Shown: positions 1 through 11,600, counted from the stretch's first letter. The stretch: DNA of 64,000 bases from Salvia splendens (GCF_004379255.2 NC_056039.1:23015883-23079882), one strand, 5' to 3'. Numbers and translations are program-made. The notes: generated from the sequence alone by a model not told the origin.

Positions 1-1718
1 GGCGCCATCCTATAAGGTGCTTTTGATATTGGTGCCGATCCGGGCTCCAGATCGATCGTGAATTCTACTTGCCTGTCGGGTGGGGGTCCCGGCAATGCAT
101 CGGGGAAGACATCGGGATATTCACTCACTATCGCCACATCTTCTATCTTCCTGTCTTTCTTCTCCTCCCCATTCAAATAAACAAGGTACGCTGGACATCC
201 CTTCCTCATCATTGTAGTGGCTTGCAGCGCAGAGATAATGGACTTGCGTCGGCTCATTGGGACTCCGTGAAACTTCATCGGCTCTTTTCCGGGGGTTTCA
301 AACGAAATTTTCCTTTCTCTACAATGAAGGGTAACGTGGTTCTCCGCTAACCAATCCATACCCAAGATTATGTCTACGCTACCCATCGTCATTACTTGCA
401 AATTATAAGCCACTAAACTGAGTTCACCTATTCCAAAGTTCACACATGCACAAGATCGGGATATATCTATAGCCCCGCCTACCGGTGAGGTCACACTCAT
501 AGTGGGTTCGGTCTTAACAGTAGGTAATTCCAAAGTATCCACACAAGACGTTGATATAAAGGAATGCGACGCACCCGTATCAAACAAGACAACTATAGGC
601 ATATTTAGAAGTGTGCCCATACCTGCCAAGTTTCCTTGCTCAAAGGTTTCTTTCCCGTTTGCCGGCTGTTTCCCCTTCAAGGCGTAGGCCCTTGCTTGCG
701 ATGGTAATCCTTGGCGGCGTTGTTGCGGTGGAGGTGCAGGTAGTGCCTGAGATTGTGGACGGAAACCTAGCTGGTTCTGTCTCGTTCCCGTTCCCATGTG
801 CTTGTTTGGGCAATTTCGGATGTAGTGGCCACTCCCACCACAGTTGAAGCACCTAGGGTCTCGACACTCCCCGGCGTGGTACTTGAAGCACCTTCCACAT
901 TGAGGGTTCCTCGGCGGAAAGTTTGCCCTCGGTTGGAAAGTATTCTGTCTCCCGCCATTGTAGGGTGGGTTCCTCATGTGTTGTGGCCTCTTACCACCAT
1001 ACTGAGCCTGGTCACCATCCCACCTCCGCTTCTCTTGGTGGCCCGGCTGAGCTTGTAGAGGTGTCGCGTTTGTTGTTGCCACAACTCTTGGCTTAGGGAG
1101 TGCATCTTCCACGTCCAGTGCACAAGTCAAGATCTCCGAGTAGGAGAGTTCTCCTCGACAGGCCAATGCGGCCTTTATCTCATCTCTGAGCCCGGCCCGG
1201 AACTTCACCGCCCATTTCTCATCGGTGTCCATCAACTCGGGCGCATATCGTGCCATCTGCGCGAGGGCTCGGTCATACTCGGTTACAGTCATTCGGCCTT
1301 GGCTTAGTGTGTGGAACTCTACCACCTTGGCCCGTCTGTACGTCTTTGGAACATACTTGTTATCGATCTCTACTTTAAACTCCTCCCATGTTAGCGCCTC
1401 CAGGCGTGCAGGATCCATAGTTCTCTGCCGAGTCTCCCACCAGTAATCGGCAGCACCTAACAGTTGAAAGGTAGCACCAGCAATGCGCTCCCTATCTGTG
1501 CACTCCATGACCCTGAAGATACGCTCGAGGCCGCGTATCCACTCTTCCGCTTTGGATGGGTCTCCCTGTCCGTCAAATTTCGGGGGATTTTGCCTTGAGA
1601 ACGTAACTATGAATCTTTCTTGTTGAGGCGGGGGTGGAGGTGGTGGTGGCGGTGGTGGTGGAGGTGGTGCCTCCACGTGGGGTTCTTGTCGTGGTTGGCG
1701 TGCACGTCTTGGCGGCAT
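1..1718 (-). CDS. Gag-protease (start of pol), Tekay lineage, partial
   Basis: Encodes the structural Gag and the aspartic protease that matures it; the ORF continues into reverse transcriptase beyond the left edge. The ATG at 1718 opens with MPPRR, as in the gag at 30844, followed by a run of about 14 prolines, then the retrotransposon gag domain. A CCHC zinc knuckle beginning CFNCGG lies near 851-810 and the protease motif DTGAS near 581-567. The frame is the same at the start codon, zinc knuckle, protease motif and left edge (offsets from 1718 divisible by three), so at least 570 codons look open. I did not check every codon. The ORF has no stop inside the window. It starts 214 bp after the accessory ORF. 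Confidence 0.85.
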   Translation of the reverse strand, partial: MPPRRARQPRQEPHVEAPPPPPPPPPPPPPPQQERFIVTFSRQNPPKFDGQGDPSKAEEWIRGLERIFRVMECTDRERIAGATFQLLGAADYWWETRQRTMDPARLEALTWEEFKVEIDNKYVPKTYRRAKVVEFHTLSQGRMTVTEYDRALAQMARYAPELMDTDEKWAVKFRAGLRDEIKAALACRGELSYSEILTCALDVEDALPKPRVVATTNATPLQAQPGHQEKRRWDGDQAQYGGKRPQHMRNPPYNGGRQNTFQPRANFPPRNPQCGRCFKYHAGECRDPRCFNCGGSGHYIRNCPNKHMGTGTRQNQLGFRPQSQALPAPPPQQRRQGLPSQARAYALKGKQPANGKETFEQGNLAGMGTLLNMPIVVLFDTGASHSFISTSCVDTLELPTVKTEPTMSVTSPVGGAIDISRSCACVNFGIGELSLVAYNLQVMTMGSVDIILGMDWLAENHVTLHCRERKISFETPGKEPMKFHGVPMSRRKSIISALQATTMMRKGCPAYLVYLNGEEKKDRKIEDVAIVSEYPDVFPDALPGPPPDRQVEFTIDLEPGSAPISKAPYRMA

Positions 1719-1932
1719 TCTGATTCAATATCCAAAAAGTGTTACTACAATTCTCATCCAAAATTACCACTTTCTCAAAATTTTCTTATAAAACCTTCAT
1801 GTAGTATAAGATGCAACACATAGGATATAAACCAAAATCAAAATTCTCATTAAAAGAAAGAAGGCCAACATTGTTCCCAAGAGTAGATCGTACTGAAAGC
1901 AAAAACTGAAAAGACAACGAACTATTCTAATT

Positions 1933-2454
1933 CTAGACTACGACTCTATCATCCTCATCCATAGGCCCTTCCTCCGGGTCTTCGTCGTCGTCCTCCTCGG
2001 AGTTCCCTGGCAGAGCCTCCTCATAAACATCTTCATACCCTTGTTCACCCTCGTACATGCTCACATACTTGTCCTGATACACGACCCTCTCTTCCACCTC
2101 CTGTGGGGGCTGCTCCTCTCGAGAGTCCACCAGTGCACAATACACGGCTTTCCGAAAGCCAGCCATGTCACCCACCATGTCATCGGTAGCGGGCTCATGC
2201 CACGTGTACCTCCTCGCCGTTCTTTCGGCCCACTCCTTCCAGCTATCGGGAAGCAAATCTATTAGCTTCTCAATGCCGTCATGCTCTGTCACTCCGAACT
2301 CCTGAGCTGCCCTCCAGAGGGTGTCGAAGTGTGCCACGAACTCGATCAACGGTACATGATCCTTCTTCCGGTACACTCTATAATCTCTGAGCACCCTCTG
2401 TGCCCTAAGTCTATCGCGATCACTCCGTCGCGCGGTTCGGAACATACGCGCCAT
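1933..2454 (-). CDS. Accessory ORF upstream of gag (unknown function, acidic tail)
   Basis: A 173-codon ORF between the PBS and gag. I do not recognise a named domain. Residues about 25-115 hold a pattern also seen in the ORF at 29905-30588: a TLWR motif, a GV..(H/Y)..GI..LID.LP..W..WA stretch, an R.Y.WH motif and M.GDM.GF.K. The last third is strongly acidic (Asp/Glu runs). The spacing LID.LP..W resembles the capsid part of plant gag proteins, so it may be a diverged second gag-like domain; that is inference. Its start context (ATAGATGG) is shared with the other copy. Conservation of position, start and tail in two diverged elements argues that it is a real gene. Confidence 0.7.
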   Translation of the reverse strand: MARMFRTARRSDRDRLRAQRVLRDYRVYRKKDHVPLIEFVAHFDTLWRAAQEFGVTEHDGIEKLIDLLPDSWKEWAERTARRYTWHEPATDDMVGDMAGFRKAVYCALVDSREEQPPQEVEERVVYQDKYVSMYEGEQGYEDVYEEALPGNSEEDDDEDPEEGPMDEDDRVVV

Positions 2455-3037
2455 CTATAGAAAAAAAACAGAAACAACCGCCTCGCGTATAAAAACAGAG
2501 TACATAACCGAAGAAGAGAGAGAGAGAGTGTATGCACGTATCGCTGTTCTAACCCAAACCCGCTGGTGTTCAAAGGCCAAAAGCTCTTATCTATCATAGG
2601 TCCAAGAAGCACTAGTGAAATTCTATCACGTCTAAGTTCAAACATTCAAAAGGCCAACACATGCTCACATAAAGCTCACATCAACATTCACGTCATCAAA
2701 TCATCACACATCAGCCACATGCTTTCATATAAGTTCATCATACATCAACAGTTCATAACACCATAACAGTTCATAACTCAAATAATTTCCAACTTTTCCA
2801 CATCACGTTGTACCCTTCCACAAGTCTCAACATTTACTTAAACTTTACATAAAACATTTTCAACACCAAAATCACAATTTCCTCCACTTCCATATACTTT
2901 CCAAAATTTCGAAATTTTCATTACCTCATTTCAGGTTGAGTGCGATGAGTCGGATGTTGAGCCAATGACACTTTTGAAAACTTACTCCAGTCAGAAAAAG
3001 AATTTTTTTTGGGTCCAGAGCAGAAAGAGAAAACCTA
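2455..3037 (-). other. 5' leader of the Tekay element
   Basis: Non-coding stretch between the PBS and the accessory ORF. It contains an AG-rich microsatellite near 2513-2528 and a sequence near 2925-2990 resembling the leader of the element at 20314-26047 (a GTTGAG motif beside a CGGATGTTGAGCC-like stretch). Apparent short ORFs here are not conserved. Confidence 0.6.
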
Positions 3038-3050
3038 GGCTCTGATACCA
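3038..3050 (-). other. Primer-binding site, initiator tRNA-Met
   Basis: On the minus strand TGGTATCAGAGCC, complementary to the 3' end of plant initiator tRNA-Met. It begins three bases inside the LTR end, the same spacing as in the elements at 26559 and 20314. Confidence 0.9.
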
Positions 3051-3053
3051 CTC

Positions 3054-5839
3054 TGTCACGCCCGCATTTCCTAAGGATAGGAAGTACGGTGGACCGCGAC
3101 TAGGGGAGGAGTAAAGAAGCGGGGAAGAAAGGGGGAACGAGAATATTTGACTCGAAAACATTTAATAAAAGGAAATTCAATTCAAAACAAAGTACTGTGA
3201 CGACATTCTTGAGTTAAAGTATTCAGAGTTTAAAGGAAAACATTGTGACGGTTTACAAGCAGCGGAAAAGACCAAAAGACAGATGATGCCGGGTATGACG
3301 ACACGACACCATCCAAAAGATAAAAACACCCTTTGGCTTTAACTGCTCAACATCCGTCCTCCCCATCGCCGCTCAACCTGCACATTAAGAAAACAACATG
3401 CAGGGCTGAGTACTTATTGCACTCAGTGGACACACGCCAAAAACATAGTTTGTCATGCCATAACAGTGTAACATTGGGGTTTTGAGTGTAATGAAAATAA
3501 CCCAAGTACACAAAAATACATTTCATAAATTCGACTGCGCAGTCATTTTTCCGATATTGCCACCCTTATTCCCTCAATCATACACTATCTGATCCAAACC
3601 ATGACAAGGGGCGTGGCCACACCCCAGGTCATCTAGACCGGCCAACTTGCTCTCAGATGGCACCCAGTCTCGTGTACACTAGCCTGAGGGTTCGCAGCCC
3701 AACAGACCCGAATTCGATTAAACATATGTGGTAAACCACTTCAGATAGGTTTCAAAACGAAATAATTGGCAAGACAAACAGTTCACCTCCATAAACATTT
3801 CCGGAACAAAGTCCGTATTTAAAGATAACCCACATAAAAGTAGGGTAGAAAAGCCCACCTCGATTGCTTAGCTTTTAAAACAGTTCCCTTCAACCACACT
3901 TTCCTCGAAAAAGATCACCCTTTTGAAAGATAAATAATATCATGATTAGAGTCAGAAGAGACGAGACTTTAAACGACAATGCATGAATCCTACGTGGACG
4001 ACTTCAACATCTAGCACGTTACACGTACATACACTTAACAACATATTACAAAACAAACACACAAAGTCACACGTTCGAAACACACCCCGCATGCAAACGA
4101 CGTACCCAAAACGCGCACACGACACACGAACACAGCACTCCAAGTCCTGGCATACCCTTACTGTGCAAACGGCTCACTTGGCTCGGAAAAGGTTCGGAAA
4201 AACTCGGAAAAAGGATCGGCGTCTCGACATGGCTCGGTGTCTCGGCCGCCTGGCTCGGCACCTCGGCCGACCGTCTCGGCCACCTGGCTCGGCACCTCGG
4301 CCGCCTGGCTCGGCACCTCGGCCGACCGTCTCGGCCGCCTGGCTCGGCACCTCGGCCGCCTGTCTCGGCACAGCTCGGCACCTGACTCGGCACAGCTCGG
4401 CACCTGTCTCGGCACAGCTCGGCACTTGTCTCGGCACAGCTCGGCACCTGTCTCGGCACAGCTCGGCACCTGTCTCGGCACAGCTCGGCACCTCGGCCGA
4501 CCATCTCGGCCGTCCGGCTCGGCACCTCGGCCGACCGTCTCGGCCGCCTGCTCGGTACCTCGGCCGACCGTCTCGGCCGCATGCTCGGCACCTCGGCCGA
4601 CCACCTCGGCCGTCCGGCTCGGCACCTCGACCGACCGTCTCGGCCGTCTGCTCGGCACCTCGGCCGACCATCTCGGCCGCATGCTCGGCACTTCGGCCGA
4701 CCACCTCGGCCGTCTGCTCGGCACCTAGTTTACACCCCTTTTCCTCTGACCCCCGATTCTCAAACCCTATACGACAAACACACCACGCATTCTACATCCC
4801 AAAACACACCCAGACACCTGAGATCATCCCTTCCAGACTCTCCACAAATCTGCCCTAGGCTGAACCCAACACTCTCGGCCAACACACACGAAAACTCTCG
4901 AACCAAACACTGATTCCTCCGAGCCATCTCTTGGCCAAACACACCCACATTCATCACAAAAACATATCACTCAGAATCACGCCAATTGCACATGAAAACA
5001 TCTCCCCAAAAACATACAACTCGCGAAACTGCGCAGTTTACTTGCAAAAATCATAATAAATTCATACGACATCCAAAGAGGCTGAAATTTACACACCACA
5101 CAAAAGACACATTAACCTTTACACAGTTCAAAATTTCGTACCCAACGGAGATCGTTTGCTTAGTTAAAAAGGGGTCGGAACCCACTGCCAGTTACTATCA
5201 AAAACATGCTCAACCATATCACATAGCCACAAACCCTAATCAGCATCTAAACCAACCAAAACGTCCTATATGCATGAGTTTTCGAATTAAACAAGGGTTA
5301 GGGGTTACCTTCCCCGGATGGTTCAAACGAAACGCAAAAGCTTTACTTCCTTTTCCGACTCCGATTCACGACGAAGGAGGGTATCACCTTGAGGAATCCA
5401 AGAAGGTGATAAGAGGGGGTGAAAGGAAGAAGATAAAAACCGAGAGGGAGAAGGAGGGAGACTTACCAGTGAGAGAGAGCAACTTTGCGAGAGAGAGAGG
5501 GAGAGATTGAGAGAGTGACCGAAAAGAGAAAAGAAAAGGAAAGGGGAAGAAAAGGATCGGTTATGTGAGGGTGGAGGAAGTTGAGAACATCATGGGGTGA
5601 TGGGGAAGGGATTTCGAAAAAAGGGGAGGGAGAGAGAGGTTTAAATCGATTAATTAGAATTTTAAAACATAGCTGAATTAATAAAACCAAATTTTAATTT
5701 GGCTAGGTAGAAAATCCCATATCCACAACAATCAAATAAACACAAAAATATTTTCCACACCATATTTTAAACACAAAAACATAGAAAAATTTCATCCTTA
5801 ATTAAAAGAATAAAATTCCACAAATTTTCGGGTATTACA
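3054..5839 (-). repeat. 5' LTR of the left Tekay element (2786 bp)
   Basis: Bounded by TGTAATACCC (minus strand, at 5839) and GTGACA (at 3054) directly next to the PBS. It holds the conserved LTR module (inverted repeat CCTGCA/TGCAGG, 3371-3414) and an EcoRI-like GAATTCGGGT block near 3708-3720 shared with the other Tekay-type LTRs. It is unusual in carrying a roughly 500-bp GC-rich minisatellite in its middle. The 3' LTR partner is outside the window. Confidence 0.9.
4170..4727. repeat. GC-rich minisatellite inside the LTR (CTCGGC units)
   Basis: Dozens of degenerate copies of CTCGGCACCTCGGCCGAC-like and CTCGGCACAGCTCGGCACCT-like units. A middle block (about 4366-4490) repeats a 22-bp unit; the flanks repeat units of about 32-34 bp. 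CpG content is very high against AT-rich surroundings. Open frames appear on both strands only because the repeat lacks stop codons. Confidence 0.9.
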
Positions 5840-6629
5840 GCGTAATCTCAGGAAAGGAAAGCACCCGTTTTGCAAGAGTTTAAACAATTGAGGTGGGTTT
5901 TTCTCTCCTTTCTTCAAAGCGTGTTTATGTGAGAACATGATTATTTAAATGAGTTGTCATGCCATGTTTTGTTTTGTGGTTGCCTATCTGTTAAATCGAA
6001 TTCGGGTCCCGGTAGATCAGTAAATCCTACTCGGACTAGTGTACACATAGGGACCGTTAGCTAGCGCCAGGTTGACCGGCCCAGTGGTCGTGGAATGTGG
6101 CCACATTCCCGATTCACGCAGCTGATATGGCATATCATCAAAAGTTTAAATGACTGCAGTCTATTTCAGAAAGAAATAACAGATTTTAGTGGCCGGGACT
6201 TGTTTTCAGAAAAACCCCGCGTTCACTCAGCTTGGCTGACAGCTAAAAGAAAACAGTCTTCGGCATAAGCCCACTGAGTATATCAAGTACTCAGCCCTGC
6301 ATTTTGTTTTCCTTAATGTGCAGGTTGATCAGTCGAAGCAGAGGAGGTGTTGGGACATAAGGCTAAATTAGTAGGAAGATAGCTGGTGTAGTATGTCTTC
6401 ATACATATTACATCCGTCTTGGTACTCTTCCGTTGCGCAAATTTAGAACTTGTTTTTAGCAAAGACAATTGTTCCGTAACTACTCTGATTCAGTATGAGT
6501 TGTACCCTCAACATATTTCAGACAATGTTTTCCTTTGATTTAAGCATCTTGATGAGTTGAGACAGTTTCAGTAAGTTTTAGTCGCGATATAGCTACACTT
6601 TCTTTGACTAGGGAGATGTGGTCGTGACA
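5840..6629 (+). mobile_element. 3' part of a plus-strand Tekay-type LTR
   Basis: Begins at the insertion point of the minus-strand element and ends with GTCGTGACA at 6629. It carries the LTR blocks found in 26559-29421 and 41383-57609: GAATTCGGGTC near 5998-6007, an ACTAGTGTACAC block, the CCTGCA/TGCAGG module (6287-6328) and TATGTCTTCATAC (about 6391-6403). The 5' part must lie left of the window, beyond the interrupting element. Bases 6630-6634 (ATAAT) are the likely target duplication, because the next sequence continues a short element known complete at 17315-17603. Confidence 0.8.
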
Positions 6630-6809
6630 ATAATTAAGCAATTTTAGGTCATATTATAATATTTGGGTTTAATGTTATGCTAAGATCATTTTAGGTCATG
6701 CTTTGTTAGCATGACCTAAAAATTAACTAACTATAACCTAAAAGTGCCCTACGTATGATATTGTTCTGCGTTTCTATATTTAAATCTAGTTTTGCATAAA
6801 TCAAAATCC
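6630..6809 (+). mobile_element. Short TA-flanked element, family 2, right portion
   Basis: Closely similar to the right two thirds of 17315-17603. It contains the same hairpin with 14-bp arms TTTTAGGTCATGCT / AGCATGACCTAAAA (6689-6702 and 6708-6721). Its left part was separated by the Tekay LTR insertion. It runs into (TA)n at 6810-6836. Confidence 0.75.
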
Positions 6810-6836
6810 TATATATATATATATATATATATATAT

Positions 6837-7155
6837 GGGAGCGTTATTCTCCTATTCATCCCTTAGATCCTTTATTCTTCTTATTATGGACCGTTAGATC
6901 TCATTCATCAACAGTCCAGATGATCTGCATTATTACACTATAATGATGCATTATTAGTCGGTGTGCATTATTCAACTGAAAATCTGCATTATTACACAAT
7001 AATGGTGCATTATTAGTCGGTGTGCATTATTCAACTGAAAATCTGCATTATTAAATGACACGTGGCACCAATCTAACCGTCGGATGACAAAATCGTGGGG
7101 CCGAGATTAAAAAGAACAAAGAACAAAAGATACAAAAAGGAAATGAATACATCCC
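6837..7155 (+). mobile_element. Short TA-flanked element, family 1, copy 1
   Basis: A roughly 320-bp non-coding element lying between TA microsatellites, with ends GGGAGCG...ATTC and GAATACATCCC as an imperfect inverted repeat. It contains two to three copies of a roughly 60-bp repeat built on TGCATTATT and GTCGGTGTGCATTATTCAAC. A second, opposite-orientation copy lies at 14819-15080. It looks like a MITE; the superfamily is not determinable by eye. Confidence 0.7.
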
Positions 7156-7714
7156 TATATATATATGCATAGTTTAGAAATCTGAAGTTCATTATAAATT
7201 TGTTATTAGTTTATTATAATGAACCTCCAGGTTATCATATAATGATGTTGTTCGGCGTTTTAGGTTTAGGAGTGGTTTGGTATTGATCACAGTCATATAT
7301 ATATAGGGTAGTGATCTATGGCAAACACCCCTTAACCAAATAACTAGAGAACAAATCACAGCCACAAGATCAAGAAAATCAAGGGCTAGTATTAATACAT
7401 GTAATTTTCTAATTTAAAAATGAATTAGTTCCCTCAATCACAAATTTACTCCATAATAACAAGGCGGGGGTATTATGGTAATTTTGTAAAAGCTTGATAC
7501 CAAAATCACGCCAAATTGATTTCATTTGAAAAACAACCATGATTTCTTCTTCTCTCTTCTCCTCTTCTCTGTTCTGGAAAATTAAACCGCGTTCAAGCAA
7601 TTGCCATCGTCGTAGCCGTCGCCGTAGCCGTCGGTATCCAGTTGCACAACGACGTCGTCGTATTAACGCACAATAGTATTCCTCGAGGACGAGATCGCTC
7701 GATTTCTGGCAGAA

Positions 7715-7951
7715 TCAGACGGCCTTGACGACGGTGGAGGGAGCGGCGGCAGCTTCAGAGTAATCGGGATTGAGAGGGGCGCGAACGGTGGCGGCGGTGT
7801 CGATATCGTCGTCTGGATCGTAATTGGGGTTGAGGTTGCGATCTATGGCTTCGCGACCTTTCTCGAGACAGGGCTTGCACGCGATCTCGATCGTACACCA
7901 TCCCAGCGCCACCGCCGCTATGGCTATCAAGGCCGTTGTCACTGCCCCCAT
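7715..7951 (-). CDS. OEP7: OEP7-like chloroplast outer envelope protein
   Basis: A 78-residue protein starting MGAVTT and ending TVVKAV. Residues about 4-22 form a hydrophobic signal-anchor ending in ALGWCTIEIA, followed by a Lys/Arg-rich flank (KPCLEKGREAIDR) and an acidic NPNYDPDDDID stretch. This is the layout of the plant OEP7 / 6.7-kDa family, small proteins inserted without a cleaved transit peptide into the chloroplast outer envelope; the family signature ALGW..IE.A.KP.L.K....ID is present. I chose the ATG at 7951: the seven codons before it begin with a non-ATG codon and are not family-like. An overlapping ORF from 8036 in another frame starts with a good ATG and may be a uORF or artefact. 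The gene lies between the ends of element A, so it may be captured. Single exon. Confidence 0.72.
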   Translation of the reverse strand: MGAVTTALIAIAAVALGWCTIEIACKPCLEKGREAIDRNLNPNYDPDDDIDTAATVRAPLNPDYSEAAAAPSTVVKAV

Positions 7952-8171
7952 CTCTCTCGCTAAAATATGCAATCTCGAAATCGGGATTTGCGTATTGCTC
8001 TTCGATTGAAATCTCTTCTCCAGCCCTCTCTGCCATTTTCTGATTTGTGTGAATTGCTTTTGGTATTGGGAGTACTCATATCGATTGGAAAATCGGAAGA
8101 TTAATTATTGATATGCAACAAAAAGGTCGTATTATAAAATAAATAGTGATGTACACTATCGATTGGTACAC

Positions 8172-8579
8172 TGATAGGGACCTCGAGCCCGAAGCCCAAA
8201 CGACCAACTAAGCCGTGGCCCGACATCTTTTATTGTTAGTTTATTATTTAATTTCCTTGTTTAGCTATAGTATTTTTGGAACACAAACCTTGCTCCTCAA
8301 GCAAGATATTTACCGTATTTTAGCATAGGATTTATATAAATCTTTTCGGGTTTTCTTCTTGATTCTTTCCCGAATCGTAGAGTCGAATCAAGTAGGGTCC
8401 GGACTCTATAAATACTAGAGTCCATTAGAGAGTCAAAAACATTGAGAAATAAAGTAGAAACTTATTCTCATTCCTGGTTCTGGCGGAAATCGCCCCCTAG
8501 CACCTCAACTAGGGTTTATCTTCCTTTTATTCTCGTGTCAAACGTGCGTGCTCAATCCCGATAGAACAAGGTTCTATCA
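8172..8579 (+). repeat. 5' LTR (408 bp)
   Basis: Starts TGATAGGGAC and ends TTCTATCA. A TATA box, CTATAAATA, lies at 8406-8414. The internal region starts ATTGGTGCTTCCATTG at 8580, a PBS-like sequence whose tRNA I cannot name. Confidence 0.92.
8406..8414 (+). promoter_or_regulatory. LTR TATA box
   Basis: CTATAAATA in the 5' LTR, repeated at 12015-12023 in the 3' LTR. It is the likely core promoter for the chimeric ORF, with transcription starting some 30 bp downstream. Confidence 0.6.
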
Positions 8580-8686
8580 ATTGGTGCTTCCATTGTTAAC
8601 TCTTCCTCCATCCAAATCTCTCAAAACTCATCACAATCTCAATCCATACTCCAATCATCACAGCCACGTAGCCACCGCTTGTTTCC

Positions 8687-11600
8687 ATGGCTTTTATTCA
8701 GGAATCTTTACAACAACATGCTCTCCGTGAGATCCTCGTGGACTTGCGCCAACTGGTTGCTGCTCATGGTGAATTTCTAGCCAATTTCAGACGTCATACA
8801 CTGACCGAGGAGCCTCCGGACAGCCTTACCGAGCGCTCACCTCCACATCCACCGTGGAATACTCGGCCGCCGGCCCAGCAGCCAGTCGCAGAGCCTCCGC
8901 GGTGTTGGACACTTCCTCCGTCGATCACACAACCGCCGCCGGGATTCAAGGCAGAGCCCTTACCGAGCCTTCGCGTCGATCCCCCTCGCTTTGACGGCGA
9001 AAATGCTCAGGATTGGATTCATAAAATCCAACACTACTACAATAATCAGTACATGCCGCTCCATGATCGTTTATACCTGACCCAATTCTTGTTTGATCAT
9101 CCAGCAGCGGAGTGGATGACGTACTGGGAGGCAAACAATAAAGGCAAAGGGTGGGACGATTTTCTATTGGCAGTCCGTTACCAATTTGCTCCGGGATTCA
9201 CTTTGGAGGTCAACGATGAAGAGCAATTAGGTGGCAGTTCGTTGTGTGCTGGTATCCCCAACGAGGTGATGGACGCCGATGTTGTTTCACAAAAATTTGC
9301 ATTGGAATTGGTGTCTGATGATGTCCCTAGCAAGGTCGGCGCTCCCTCTGATGGAGTTGTTCTCTCCGTTGCATCAAAACGTGTTACAGACTCACTTTTT
9401 GTGACTGATCCTAGCGACGAGGCTCTTAAGTTGTGCGAGTTTTCTAGCCACGAGGTTGATGGTGATGATGCTCTTCTTGCTGTTGAATCTGCACAAATAG
9501 ATGCACAATATATGGCTACTCCTACACCATCCGATAGTGATTATACGGAGTCATGTCTCGAGCGACAAAATTTGCTCGGTGTTGGTGATCAAAACTTGTT
9601 CAGATTGGAACAAACACTCACCACCGATGGTCGCTCGATCCCTCCGCGTGTACTCAGTTTTACTGTTATCATGAATGTGAACGGTGAAGATTGTGGAGTA
9701 GAAGATGGTGCGAAGATGGACTACTTAGTAAAGCATGGTTTGGAGCTTCCTCATCGGGAAAAGCAAGATGAAGATTTTGTTGCAACTGACATTGAACGAG
9801 GAATGAGACCTCAACATGAAGATGAAAGCATTTCTACTTGCTTACAGACGGGATCAGTTAAATCTCAAGTTCCGTCCCCGTGTCCGCTGAATCTTGAGAT
9901 GGAGATATTGTTGGACCATTTTACGGCCAAAATGACGAAGCAACAGGGGGAGAACATGAAACAGCCTTATTACCAAATATCTGTCAGCTGCCCCCTCTCC
10001 ACCAAGCTGAGCAGGCAATTTTACGCCCCTTTTTCTGTTCTCGGGTGGCATTCTAATTACGAGCTCTATGCTAATGTAGTGCACAAAGGAGATACATCTA
10101 AGGCTGGTCATTACTACAGCTTCATTCGCTTACACTCCACTGAATGGTACATATCTGATGATTCTCGAGTTTCTGCTGCAGATGGTGATGAAGTTTTCGA
10201 GCAGATGGCATATATTCTGCTCTACGCTCTGCACAGCACTCTTTGGTTTACCGATTTCATTCTAGCTCTGCAGTCATCAAATGGATTTGCTTCTTTAGTG
10301 GCATCACAACTACTCCCTACTTTTGAGCTTGGACAGGGTGATGCAACTATTTTGCCTCATGATAAGGAAGGAAACGGATCAGAGACTAATGGAGATTACA
10401 AGCAGCTACAGACTACTATTTCCTTCGTTCCTGACTTTACAGAACAGTGTCAAGATGAGATTTTGTGTGGGGGAAATGGAGCTAGTGAAGCTGATAAAGA
10501 TCCAAGTTTAACCAGTGAAAATAATTTAGTTGCTGATGGAGATGAAGGTTTGTTTGCTGATGAATATTACCAATTTGCATTTTGGCAATTGCTATTTTTA
10601 TGCATATGGCTTGACCCGTCTGATGTTTTGAAAAGGAAACAAGGCAGGGTGTTTCTAGTTTTGCTTCATGCAACCATTTTTGATCATTTGAAGGAAGTTG
10701 AGAATAATGTAATCATGGTAGAGGGTTTCAATTCAGAAGAAGAGAGTAGCTGGATTGATGTTGTAGCAAACTTAGGTGGGGAAATCCATGCAGCCTCCAG
10801 GGAGTTAGGAGACCATGTCGAGAATGATCTATCACTCGATTTTGGGATAGCAGCTTGTGGGGATAATGAAAAGGGATGTATGTTCGTTGATAACAGGAGC
10901 TTCTACAACATTGGTCTGCCGAGATCGAGGCTTATAATTGGGCCGAACATTCAGTGTTTTGGCTTGCTTGATGAGTTTGGCAATTATACTATGCGGCCAT
11001 GTCTCTCGAGTGCCGTACAAGTTCACGCATTTGATGTGACTAAGGCCTTGCAGGAATCAGGAGGCGTAGCCCTTTGCTTTCCGATTGAGGACGAGCCACT
11101 CCTCCTCGGATACAATATAGATGGGGAGCGAGTTATCGATGGGTTCTTCTCTCGTCCATGGCTTCTTAACAAAAATCAGTTTTTGCTGATTCGATTATTC
11201 ACTACGAGAGAGGGCATGATTGCTTATCATTGTGGTGTTTCTAAGCTTGATGAGGCAGATGGGGTTGCCAGGTGTTTGTTGGAGTTCACGATAGGTGTGA
11301 CGGGTTCTCTGAAGTTCGACTCATGGCCACCGCGACTTTTCGTCATCATTGGAGGTGGTTCTGGTCTAGGAACGAGGAGAACTTGGATTGCTGCTATAGT
11401 AGACATATGTAGGGAAGCAAATGCAATCTCAAGAGAGTTTGAAGAGGTTGTTCTCAACGTTATGCTGCTAATGATTCAAGCCCATTTATTAGCTAAACGG
11501 AGTACAAGAGCAGTATACAATCCAGGTAAGAATCCTAGCATCAAGACCGAGTCGTCAATTAATTTAGAGAGTGCAGATGAAGGGCTAGAACTTCAAATTG

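Larger units (their letters stand above)
1..5839 (-). mobile_element. Tekay-type Ty3/gypsy element, 5' part (truncated by window)
   Basis: Minus-strand LTR retrotransposon. From right to left it has a 5' LTR (5839-3054), a tRNA-iMet PBS (3050-3038), a leader, an accessory ORF (2454-1933) and gag-protease (1718 to the edge). The order and sequence match the plus-strand element at 26559-38186, which carries a chromodomain, so I place it in the Tekay lineage by homology; its own integrase lies outside the window. The LTR starts TGTAATACCC and ends GTGACA. The base run after its outer end (5840-5844, GCGTA) should be the target-site duplication, but the partner lies to the left. It sits inside a plus-strand LTR that resumes at 5840. 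Confidence 0.88.

Noticed and set aside
4067..4728. Five overlapping 160-290-codon ORFs on both strands
   Set aside because: All arise from the CTCGGC minisatellite, which lacks stop codons in most frames; the translations are simple repeats.
7755..8036. 93-codon ORF overlapping the OEP7-like gene in another frame
   Set aside because: Only its first part reads naturally; the rest is a frame shadow of the OEP7-like ORF. It may be an upstream ORF but I cannot support it as a gene.
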